From Methanoregulaceae archaeon (lineage in GTDB: Archaea > Halobacteriota > Methanomicrobia > Methanomicrobiales > Methanospirillaceae): DNA of 6,324 bases. Under the pieces are notes generated by a model. That model was not told the origin of the DNA and did not search any database. It worked only from the letters and a program-made list of their open reading frames with translations. The stretch spans positions 1,889-8,212 of the forward strand of contig DUGU01000136.1 in NCBI GenBank assembly GCA_013331215.1. The letters are read 5' to 3'. Below are positions 1 to 4,940 of this stretch, in pieces (within the stretch, counting starts at the first letter, position 1; every line of letters starts with the position of its first letter). The translations under genes and the position numbers were made by a program.

Positions 1-127
1 GTGCGAGCGGGCAGTCCTCGATCACGGGCTCGCCTACCTCGACCACGCGCCCCTCGCGGATCACGACGCGCGTCTTCCCGATCGCCTCGATCACGTGCTC
101 GTCGCCTGCAGGATATGTCTCCTCCAT
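1..127 (-). CDS. Probable methanogenesis marker protein 8 (DUF2099 family), N-terminal fragment
   Basis: Only the first 42 codons are present; the gene continues past the left edge. The translation begins MEETYPAGDEHVIEAIGKTR and goes on with VVIREGRVVEVGEPVIEDCPLA. The block from DEHVIEAIGKTRVV to VGEPVIEDCPL resembles, from memory, the start of the conserved methanogen protein called methanogenesis marker 8, whose biochemical role I do not know to be established. I chose ATG at 127-125 because a box A on the minus strand (about 159-151) lies about 28 bases upstream, which predicts a leaderless transcript. No Shine-Dalgarno precedes the ATG. The GGAGG just inside the frame (codons 1-3) could serve a later GTG at the HVIEA valine (codon 12), but its spacing is too long. 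The gene diverges from the acyltransferase gene across 32 bp. The identification rests on a short stretch, so confidence is moderate; the reading frame itself is secure. Confidence 0.6.
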   Translation of the reverse strand, partial: MEETYPAGDEHVIEAIGKTRVVIREGRVVEVGEPVIEDCPLA

Positions 128-132
128 ATTGA
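122..132 (+). promoter_or_regulatory. Weak candidate box A for the acyltransferase gene
   Basis: The plus-strand CTCCATATTGA contains an AT-rich CATATTG centred about 32 bases before the ATG at 160. It is weaker than the other boxes in the window and lies inside the start of the divergent gene. It would give a leader of only a few bases, which fits the absence of any Shine-Dalgarno before 160. Confidence 0.25.
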
Positions 133-150
133 ACACGTCTGCGCGCCAGA

Positions 151-160
151 TCGTATAGCA
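151..160 (-). promoter_or_regulatory. Box A (TATA) promoter of the marker-8-like gene
   Basis: On the minus strand the sequence reads TGCTATACGA. Its centre is about 28 bases before the ATG at 127, the usual archaeal distance from box A to transcription start. The mRNA is therefore predicted to begin at or within a base or two of the start codon. The element touches the start codon of the opposite gene at 160. Confidence 0.5.
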
Positions 161-963
161 TGAACGGATCGGGACCGGGCGTGCGGACCGCCGGAGCCGA
201 GATCCTGTCGCGGATGGGGATGAAACCGCGCACGGGATCTTCCCGCCTGCCCGAGGTCGACCTCGCCCGCGCCCTCGCCCTCGGGATGATGGTCGTCTAC
301 CACTTCCTCTTCACCCTCTGGTACCTGGGCATGGCGAACGTCGCGGTGCTGACCGGCTTCTGGCGGGTCTTCGCCTACGCCACCGCCTCCCTCTTCATCG
401 GGATCGCCGGGCTCTCCCTGACCCTCGCGGCCGCGGCGCGACGCCGGCGCGGGGCCACGGCGGGCGAGATCGCGACCGCTCAGGCGCGCCGGGGCCTCGT
501 CGTTCTCGGGTGGGGTCTCGTGATCACGGTCGTGACCCTGGTCGCGCTCAACGAGGGTGCAATCCTCTTCGGCGTCCTCCACCTGATCGGGCTCGGCACG
601 ATCCTCGCCATTCCCCTGGTCCGCCGCCCGCGTGCCGCGCTCGCGCTCGGAACGGTCTGCGTCATCCTCGGCCCGCTCGCGGCGCAGTTCTCCGGCCCGC
701 TCTGGCTCGCCTGGCTCGGGCTGCACCCCGCGGACTTCGTCTCGCTCGACTACGTCCCGCTTCTTCCCTGGTTCGGCGTACTGTTGATCGGCATCGCCGC
801 GGGCTGGGCCATCTTTCCGAACGGCGAGCGCCGCCGGTCCCTGCCGTCGTTCCCGACATGGACGGAGCCCTTCCTCCGGGTCGGCCGGCATACGCTCGCG
901 ATCTACCTGCTCCACGAGCCGGTCATCCTCGCCGTGCTCCTGACGCTCCGGCAGTACGGCTAG
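160..963 (+). CDS. Membrane acyltransferase-like protein, HGSNAT catalytic-domain (DUF1624) type
   Basis: A 267-residue integral membrane protein with about seven hydrophobic helices, near residues 35-57, 67-92, 112-130, 134-154, 159-177, 198-219 and 242-263. Family-like landmarks are RLPEVDLARALA at 29-40 entering helix 1, VVYHF with His48, FGVLHLIGLG at 137-146 with His141, LPWFGVLLIG at 202-211 and GRHTLAIYLLHEPV at 242-255. This is the layout of bacterial and archaeal proteins related to heparan-alpha-glucosaminide N-acetyltransferase. In those, a conserved His in a membrane helix is thought to carry the acyl group to a sugar amine. Archaea have no heparan sulfate, so the acceptor is unknown; a glycan or lipid head group is a guess. 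The start is uncertain: ATG 160 gives a 28-residue tail before the conserved region, while ATGs at 214 and 220 would give much shorter tails. None has a good ribosome site. The stop overlaps the stop of the convergent gene by 4 bases. Confidence 0.8.
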   Translation: MNGSGPGVRTAGAEILSRMGMKPRTGSSRLPEVDLARALALGMMVVYHFLFTLWYLGMANVAVLTGFWRVFAYATASLFIGIAGLSLTLAAAARRRRGATAGEIATAQARRGLVVLGWGLVITVVTLVALNEGAILFGVLHLIGLGTILAIPLVRRPRAALALGTVCVILGPLAAQFSGPLWLAWLGLHPADFVSLDYVPLLPWFGVLLIGIAAGWAIFPNGERRRSLPSFPTWTEPFLRVGRHTLAIYLLHEPVILAVLLTLRQYG

Positions 964-1334
964 TCCTCGCCCTCGACCGCGAGCAGGAGCCCCTTGCGGA
1001 GCATGAACTCCGTGTACCCCGCGGCGATCCGCTCGTCCTCGTCGAGCGGGTGGCGCCGGGCCTCCATCTCCTCACGCCGGGACCGGGCGTGGCAGTAGTC
1101 GTGCCCCTCCTTGACCCGGACCAGGATCTCCTCGAGGGGCGCGCCGTTCACGGTGACCTCTTCCCTATCGGCCGCCTCCTCGCGGACGGTCACCCCGACG
1201 CCCGCAGCCTCGAGGGTGGGCCGGATCTCCTCGACCACCTCCTGCACGGTGCGGCCCGTATCGACCGCGACGAGACGGCTCTGCGCCGCTCCGGGCGGGT
1301 GGCGCCAGACCAGGTCGAGCCTCGCGGCCTCCAT
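960..1334 (-). CDS. Small DUF2703-like protein without the family's cysteines
   Basis: A 124-residue soluble protein. Residues 5-71 look like a DUF2703 domain: a hydrophobic strand (RLDLVW), then DTGRTVQEVVEEIRPTLEAAG at about 25-45, a strand with GVTVREE, and VTVNGAPLEEIL at 60-71. Members known to me carry a CxxC-type motif before the first helix, giving a thioredoxin-like look. Here that place reads AQSRLVAVDTG with no cysteine, and Cys81 (GHDYCHAR) is the only one in the protein. The charged tail at 85-124 has no motif I recognise. The ATG follows the msrB stop after 4 bases (TGA-GGGG-ATG). A GAGG inside the last msrB codons (1347-1344) is 9 bases from the ATG, so translation is probably coupled to msrB. 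Function is unknown; the neighbour suggests a role near methionine or thiol oxidation. The gene is convincing, the family assignment only moderate. Confidence 0.6.
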   Translation of the reverse strand: MEAARLDLVWRHPPGAAQSRLVAVDTGRTVQEVVEEIRPTLEAAGVGVTVREEAADREEVTVNGAPLEEILVRVKEGHDYCHARSRREEMEARRHPLDEDERIAAGYTEFMLRKGLLLAVEGED

Positions 1335-1338
1335 CCCC

Positions 1339-1788
1339 TCAGGCCTCGTCGAACCGGAGCGAGGCCGAGTTCATACAGTAGCGCTTCCCCGTCGGCCGCG
1401 GGCCGTCGGGAAAGACGTGCCCGAGGTGGGCGTCGCAGCGCCGGCAGCGCACCTCCGTCCGCTCCATGCCGTACGCGGTGTCGCGGACCTCGTACACGTT
1501 CGTCTCGGCCACCGGGCGGGAGAAGCTCGGCCAGCCCGTCCCGGACTCGAACTTGTCGTCGGATTTGAAGAGGTCGATCCCGCAGCAGACGCATTTGTAG
1601 ATCCCGCGCCGTTTGTTCGCGTTGTACTCGTTCGCAAAGGCGGGCTCGGTGCCGTGGCCGCGGGCCACCGCGTACTGGGTCGGGTTCAGGCGCCCGCGCC
1701 ACTCCTCGTCCGAAAGCCGGCACCGCTTCAGGGGCACGGTCCGGTTCTCCTTGACCGAGTAGATCGGGACTCCTTCGTCGGACTCCAT
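1339..1788 (-). CDS. msrB: Peptide-methionine (R)-S-oxide reductase MsrB
   Basis: A 149-residue cytosolic enzyme, the usual size for a single-domain MsrB. It reduces the R epimer of methionine sulfoxide in damaged proteins. The structural zinc site is complete: Cys66 and Cys69 (CVCC), then Cys115 and Cys118 (CRRC). The catalytic cysteine is Cys138 in RYCMNSASLRF, and DAHLGHVFPDGP at 119-130 and SGTGWPSF at 82-89 are family signatures. Many MsrBs have a resolving cysteine in SGCGWPSF; here it is Thr84. Recycling must therefore use another cysteine (Cys23 and Cys68 are candidates) or attack directly by a thioredoxin-like partner. ATG 1788 was chosen because a strong box A lies about 26 bases upstream and there is no Shine-Dalgarno, which fits a leaderless mRNA. 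The gene is 36 bp downstream of the TPR gene and 4 bp upstream of the DUF2703-like gene, so it may be read both from its own promoter and from the TPR promoter. Confidence 0.97.
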   Translation of the reverse strand: MESDEGVPIYSVKENRTVPLKRCRLSDEEWRGRLNPTQYAVARGHGTEPAFANEYNANKRRGIYKCVCCGIDLFKSDDKFESGTGWPSFSRPVAETNVYEVRDTAYGMERTEVRCRRCDAHLGHVFPDGPRPTGKRYCMNSASLRFDEA

Positions 1789-1808
1789 GCCCGAGAGTGG
1801 CCCCGCGC

Positions 1809-1818
1809 CTATATCAAG
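1809..1818 (-). promoter_or_regulatory. Box A promoter of msrB
   Basis: The minus strand reads CTTGATATAG, a good archaeal TATA element centred near 1814. It is about 26 bases before the msrB ATG at 1788 and lies within the 36-base gap after the TPR gene stop. It predicts a leaderless msrB transcript separate from the TPR mRNA. Confidence 0.6.
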
Positions 1819-1824
1819 GGATCG

Positions 1825-2382
1825 TCAGAGCCCGAGCTTCTCCGCCGTCTCGCGGCAGAGCCCGGCCTCGTGGTGCTGGCCGAGTGCCTCCATCACCTCG
1901 GCCGTGAGCGCCCACGCGGTCGCTCGCTGGGGGTCGAGGTCGAGGGACCGCTCGAGCGAGAAGAGTGCGTCCTCGCACCGGCCGGTCGCCTTCTCCATCA
2001 TGCCCCGCATCAGCCACGCGGTCGGGTCGTCCCCCTTGATCTCGAGCGCGGCCTCGAAGCACCAGCAGGCCTCCGCGTGCCGCTCCTCGTCCATCAGCCC
2101 GAAGCCGCGCTCGAGCCAGCGGTCGAACCGGGCGGACCCGAGCTTCGAGGCCGCTTCGACCCGCGCGAACGCCTCCTTCTCGCGTCCGAGCCGGTGAAGG
2201 GCTCTCGCCGAGGCCAGCATCGCTTTCCCGTTCTCCGGCTCGCGTTCGGTCGCGGCCTCGAAACACCAGAGGGCGCGCGAGAGTTCGCCGGCCTCCAGGA
2301 ACTCGAGCCCGCGGCGGAGCCATTCGCCCGCGACGTCGCCGTCCCCAGGCAGTCCGTCCGCCTCGAGCAGCGATAGGTACAT
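1825..2382 (-). CDS. Tetratricopeptide (TPR) repeat protein
   Basis: A 185-residue protein made almost wholly of helical TPR units, with no signal peptide or membrane segment. About five repeats can be seen, near residues 19-51, 52-83, 86-119, 120-152 and 153-185. They carry the usual pattern of W/L-x2-R/G-x3-L-G/E-x7-A-L-x-C/S-F-E-x-A followed by a proline-containing turn (EREPENG, EIKGDDP, DLDPQRA). TPRs hold proteins together, so it is probably a cytosolic scaffold or adaptor; its partner cannot be read from the sequence. The first ATG in frame is 2382, but a strong purine-rich ribosome site (GGGAGGGGG, 2409-2401) is too far from it: GGAGG is 21 bases away. It is well placed for an in-frame ATC at 2397-2395, which would add five residues (reading IDYSK before the Met). 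I keep ATG 2382 as the conservative start. Downstream on the same strand lie msrB and the DUF2703-like gene. Confidence 0.85.
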   Translation of the reverse strand: MYLSLLEADGLPGDGDVAGEWLRRGLEFLEAGELSRALWCFEAATEREPENGKAMLASARALHRLGREKEAFARVEAASKLGSARFDRWLERGFGLMDEERHAEACWCFEAALEIKGDDPTAWLMRGMMEKATGRCEDALFSLERSLDLDPQRATAWALTAEVMEALGQHHEAGLCRETAEKLGL

Positions 2383-2400
2383 CTTCGAGTAGTCGATGCT

Positions 2401-2409
2401 CCCCCTCCC
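2401..2409 (-). promoter_or_regulatory. Shine-Dalgarno-like site of the TPR gene, oddly spaced
   Basis: The minus strand reads GGGAGGGGG. Its GGAGG core is 21 bases before the first in-frame ATG (2382) but 6 bases before an in-frame ATC codon at 2397-2395. This makes the annotated start doubtful. Confidence 0.5.
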
Positions 2410-2431
2410 TACCGGATCGTACGAGAGCCGT

Positions 2432-2440
2432 CCATAAAAG
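2432..2440 (-). promoter_or_regulatory. Candidate box A for the TPR gene
   Basis: The minus strand reads CTTTTATGG, centred at 2436. The expected transcription start is near 2409, which would put the ribosome site at the very 5' end of the mRNA. An 8-base palindrome, TCGTACGA (2417-2424), lies between this box and the predicted start and could bind a small regulator, though it is short enough to be chance. Confidence 0.4.
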
Positions 2441-2458
2441 CTGATCCCTCTGCCGAAG

Positions 2459-2467
2459 AGTATATCT
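2459..2467 (+). promoter_or_regulatory. Box A promoter of the SDR gene
   Basis: AGTATATCT is a good archaeal TATA element centred near 2463. It predicts a transcript starting near 2490, at the ATG of a five-codon frame (2491) and just upstream of the GTG start of the SDR gene (2505). Confidence 0.6.
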
Positions 2468-2490
2468 GCCGTGGGGGCGAGGTGCCGACC

Positions 2491-2508
2491 ATGAGGCGAA
2501 TGAAGTGA
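2491..2508 (+). other. Five-codon leader reading frame (MRRMK) overlapping the SDR start
   Basis: ATG AGG CGA ATG AAG TGA begins where the transcript is predicted to begin, and its stop overlaps the GTG start of the SDR gene (GTGA, 2505-2508). The same bases contain GAGG (2493-2496), 8 bases before the GTG, which can act as the SDR ribosome site. The frame may therefore simply be chance sequence around a Shine-Dalgarno, or a translated leader that couples to the SDR start. The sequence alone cannot decide. Confidence 0.3.
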
Positions 2509-3290
2509 ACCAGCTCGCAGGAAGGGTGGCGCTCGTGACCGGAGCGGGCTCCGGCATCGGCCGGGCGACGGCTCTCCTCTTTGCTCGCGAGGGGGCGAAG
2601 GTGGCCGCGCTCGGCCACACGGCCGACGAGATCGACGCGGTGGTCGCCGAGATCCACGACGCAGGCGGCGTCGCCATGTCGGTCGTCGCCGACGTCGCGC
2701 ACGCGAGCCAGATGCGCGAGGCGGCGGAGGCGGTGGACGAGCAGTGGGGTCGGCTCGACGTCCTCTTTGCGAATGCGGGGATCAACGGCGTCATGGCGCC
2801 GATCGAGGAGCTCGAGCCCGGCGACTGGGACGCGACGATCAACACGAACCTCCGCGGCACTTTCCTGACGATCAAGTACGCGGTGCCCCTGATGAAGCGG
2901 ACCGGCGGCTCCGTGATCATCACCTCGTCCGTGAACGGCACGCGGATCTTCTCGAACACCGGCGCGATCGCGTACTCGGCCTCGAAGGCCGGGCAGGTCG
3001 CGCTCGGCAAGATGCTCGCGCTCGAGCTTGCAAAAGACCGGATCCGCGTGAACGTGGTCTGCCCCGGGAAGACCAGGACGGAGATCGAGAAGAACACCGT
3101 GAGGCGCGATCTGGGGAAGGCCCGTGAGCCAGTGATCTTCCCCGAAGGCGAGATCCCGCTCACCGACGGCCGGGCGGGCATGCCCGAGCAGGTGGCCGCG
3201 CTCGTCCTCTTCCTTGCCTCGGACGCCGCGTTCCTGATCACCGGGACCGAGGTCTGGATCGACGGCGGCGAGTCCCTGCTTCAGGGCTGA
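2505..3290 (+). CDS. Short-chain dehydrogenase/reductase (classical SDR)
   Basis: A 261-residue cytosolic NAD(P)-dependent oxidoreductase of typical classical SDR length. Visible motifs are the cofactor loop TGAGSGIG at 12-19, a conserved Asp63 after strand 3 (VADV), NAG at 90-92, and the tetrad Asn115 (NTNLRG), Ser142 (ITSSVNG), Tyr157 and Lys161 (YSASK). PG at 187-188 and the C-terminal WIDGGESLLQG are also typical. The spacing Ser142-Tyr157 is two residues longer than the usual thirteen, as in the subgroup with SSVNGTR...FSNTGA. After strand 2 the sequence is LGHTADE with no acidic residue, so NADPH is slightly more likely than NADH (inference). The substrate cannot be told. The start is GTG 2505: it has GAGG 8 bases upstream, and homology begins immediately (LAGRVALVTGAG). 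No ATG in this frame lies nearby. The last 10 bases overlap the convergent MFS gene. The gene is divergent from the TPR gene across 122 bp that hold both promoters. Confidence 0.93.
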   Translation: MNQLAGRVALVTGAGSGIGRATALLFAREGAKVAALGHTADEIDAVVAEIHDAGGVAMSVVADVAHASQMREAAEAVDEQWGRLDVLFANAGINGVMAPIEELEPGDWDATINTNLRGTFLTIKYAVPLMKRTGGSVIITSSVNGTRIFSNTGAIAYSASKAGQVALGKMLALELAKDRIRVNVVCPGKTRTEIEKNTVRRDLGKAREPVIFPEGEIPLTDGRAGMPEQVAALVLFLASDAAFLITGTEVWIDGGESLLQG

Positions 3291-4717
3291 ACCGGCTGTC
3301 CGGCCTCGACGGCGCGCACGGCGTGGACTCCGCGCAGGGCCGAGAGTGCCGCGGCGAGCCCGGTCAGGACGGCGCCCACGCCGCCGATCACGCCGAAGGA
3401 CGAGGCGAGCAGGGCCGGGTCGGCCTCGAGGATCGGGCCCGTATTGCCGCCGGCGAGGAGGAGAGCACCGAGCAGGACCGAGCCGATCGAGACCCCGAGC
3501 GACATCCCCAGGTTCCGGCCGGTCGCGGTGATGGCCGAGGCGAGCCCGAGCCAGCGCCGCGGCACCGCCGACATCTGCGCAGTGTTGTTCGGCGCCTGGA
3601 AGAGCCCCGAGCCGAGGCCGATGACCAGGAACGCGCCGAGCATCAGCACGAGCAGGCGGGCCGCGGCCGCGTACCCGGCGACGGCGTACCCGGCCGCGAC
3701 CAGGCCCATGCCGACCACGGCGAGGTACGGGAGCCGGGTGCGGTCGTAGAGCCAGCCGGCGAGGGGCGCGGTCACGACCAAGACTGCGGGCAGCAGGAGA
3801 AAGACGAGGCCGACCGTGGCCGGCGAGAAGCCCATGACCGCCTCGAAGTAGAACGGCCCGATCAGGTTCAGCATGAAGGCGGCGACGAAGTAGAGGAGCA
3901 TCGCGACCACGGGGAGCACGTAGAGCGGCTCGGCGAAGAGCCCGAGGTCCACGAGCGGGGCCTTCGCGCGCCGCTCGACCAGGACGAACGCCGCAGTCCC
4001 CGCGACGGCGACGAGGGCGCACGCGGCCGCCGGCGCGTCGACCACGGGGGAGTCTGCGAGCTGGCCGAGGAAGAAGATCAGGCCGGCGAGGGCCACCCCG
4101 AGGGCCACTGCCCCGGGCAGGTCGAAGGAGAAACGCTCCGGCCGCACGTGCGTCCGCGGCAGCACCCGGAGCGCGGCGGCCACGACCACCACGCCGATCG
4201 GGATGTTGATGAAGAAGACATACGCCCATCCGAACGTCTCGACCATCCCCCCGCCGACGACCGGGGACGCGAGCGAGCCGATCGCAACCACGGAGCCCAG
4301 ATATCCAAGGGCGCGCCCGCGCTCGTGCGGGGGGAAGGCCTCGAAGATCAGGGCGTTCGAGATCGAGAAGACCATGGCCCCGCCGATCCCCTGAACGATG
4401 CGGGCCCCGATCAGGACCGCGAGGGTCGGGGCGAAGCCGCACGCGGCCGACGCGAGGGTGAAGAGAACGAGCCCGGCGACGAAGAGCGGCGCCCTGCCCG
4501 TGTACTCCGCGATGCGCCCGGCCGGCAAGAGGAGCACGGTCATGACCAGCAGGTAGGCCGTGATCACCCACTGCGTGCTGTCCAGGTTCACCCCGAAGTG
4601 CGCGGTGATCGTCGGGAGCGCGATCGCGACCACCACGCCGTCCAGGACGGCCATGAAGACCCCGGCCAGCACGACCGCGAGGATTGCATAGCGGTTCGGT
4701 GCGGCGTCGGTCTCCAT
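3281..4717 (-). CDS. MFS drug exporter, DHA2 family (14 helices, EmrB/QacA type)
   Basis: A 478-residue membrane protein with about fourteen hydrophobic helices spread over its whole length, the hallmark of proton-driven DHA2 multidrug exporters. Visible motifs are VLDGVVVAIALPTI at 24-37 (helix 1, Asp26), motif A GRIAEYTGRAP at 67-77 between helices 2 and 3, motif B RIVQGIGG with Arg106 in helix 4, and an antiporter motif C region ending SPVVGGG at 151-157. WAYVFFINIPIG at 164-175 and, near the end, GRNLGMSLGVSIGS are also typical. Substrates cannot be predicted. I chose ATG 4717 (METDAAPNRY) rather than the first in-frame ATG 24 codons upstream. The extra stretch is arginine-rich and unlike the family, and a box A lies about 29 bases before 4717, giving a leaderless mRNA. 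The gene is divergent from marR across 223 bp and may share its regulation, but the marR operator has no copy near this promoter. Confidence 0.93.
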   Translation of the reverse strand: METDAAPNRYAILAVVLAGVFMAVLDGVVVAIALPTITAHFGVNLDSTQWVITAYLLVMTVLLLPAGRIAEYTGRAPLFVAGLVLFTLASAACGFAPTLAVLIGARIVQGIGGAMVFSISNALIFEAFPPHERGRALGYLGSVVAIGSLASPVVGGGMVETFGWAYVFFINIPIGVVVVAAALRVLPRTHVRPERFSFDLPGAVALGVALAGLIFFLGQLADSPVVDAPAAACALVAVAGTAAFVLVERRAKAPLVDLGLFAEPLYVLPVVAMLLYFVAAFMLNLIGPFYFEAVMGFSPATVGLVFLLLPAVLVVTAPLAGWLYDRTRLPYLAVVGMGLVAAGYAVAGYAAAARLLVLMLGAFLVIGLGSGLFQAPNNTAQMSAVPRRWLGLASAITATGRNLGMSLGVSIGSVLLGALLLAGGNTGPILEADPALLASSFGVIGGVGAVLTGLAAALSALRGVHAVRAVEAGQPVQP

Positions 4718-4740
4718 GCAAAAAGAGGTTGGAAGCGCGG

Positions 4741-4751
4741 AGGTAAAAGGA
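4741..4751 (-). promoter_or_regulatory. Candidate box A for the minus-strand MFS gene
   Basis: The minus strand reads TCCTTTTACCT, centred near 4746 and about 29 bases before the ATG at 4717. It is weaker than the other boxes. GAGGT occurs twice on the plus strand (4725-4729 and 4740-4744, 15 bases apart) between this element and the start codon, which might be a direct-repeat binding site or chance. Confidence 0.4.
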
Positions 4752-4910
4752 TGGGCTCGACGCCATCGGAGGGACACGCGCCGGACCAAGCAGCGGCTCC
4801 CGCCGCCGTGGACAGCCGGATGGCATCCTGATCGGTGCGGGTCAGAATGGCACCCACGCCCTCATCATTCACGAGCCTTCGCTCCGGGCCTACTGGGAAT
4901 CAGCAGCACC

Positions 4911-4918
4911 CTTAAATG
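4911..4918 (+). promoter_or_regulatory. Box A promoter of the marR-MFS operon
   Basis: CTTAAATG within an AT-rich stretch is centred about 27 bases before the marR ATG at 4941. It predicts a leaderless mRNA. The operator palindrome sits directly downstream. Confidence 0.6.
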
Positions 4919-4920
4919 AA

Positions 4921-4938
4921 AAGTTGACATATCAACTT
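4921..4938 (+). promoter_or_regulatory. Operator-like palindrome at the marR promoter
   Basis: AAGTTGACATATCAACTT has two perfect 7-base arms (AAGTTGA and TCAACTT) around CATA; 16 of 18 positions are symmetric. It fills the space between the box A and the predicted transcription start or ATG of marR. A dimer bound there would block assembly of the transcription machinery. MarR proteins commonly bind palindromes of about this size in their own promoters, so autorepression is the natural reading (inference). Confidence 0.7.
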
Positions 4939-4940
4939 AC

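Larger units (their letters stand above)
4718..4940. other. Divergent intergenic region between the MFS exporter and marR
   Basis: These 223 bases hold both promoters at their ends. The middle (about 4755-4905) shows no gene I can support. Short open frames here lack ribosome sites and give arginine- and proline-rich or motif-free products. A small hairpin GCGGC-TCCC-GCCGC (4793-4806) is too short to call a terminator. Confidence 0.6.

Noticed and set aside
91..915. A 274-codon minus-strand open frame opposite the acyltransferase gene
   Set aside because: It is highly charged and repetitive in composition, while the plus-strand frame has seven clean membrane helices and family motifs.
1111..2376. 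A 421-codon plus-strand open frame opposite msrB and the TPR gene
   Set aside because: It lies antisense to two genes with unmistakable motifs and shows no domain of its own.
4717..4789. Longer N-terminus for the minus-strand MFS exporter starting at 4789
   Set aside because: The 24 extra residues are arginine-rich and not family-like, and the box A at 4741-4751 would lie inside this extension.
4793..4806. Hairpin GCGGC-TCCC-GCCGC as a terminator
   Set aside because: It has a five-base stem with no T-run, lies upstream of both flanking genes rather than after one, and is common by chance in GC-rich DNA.
2409..4826. An 805-codon minus-strand open frame, and a 502-codon plus-strand frame at 3323-4831
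   Set aside because: Both are rich in Arg, Gly, Pro, Asp or Glu with no domain motifs. They overlap the clear SDR and MFS genes in other frames, as expected of stop-poor high-GC DNA.
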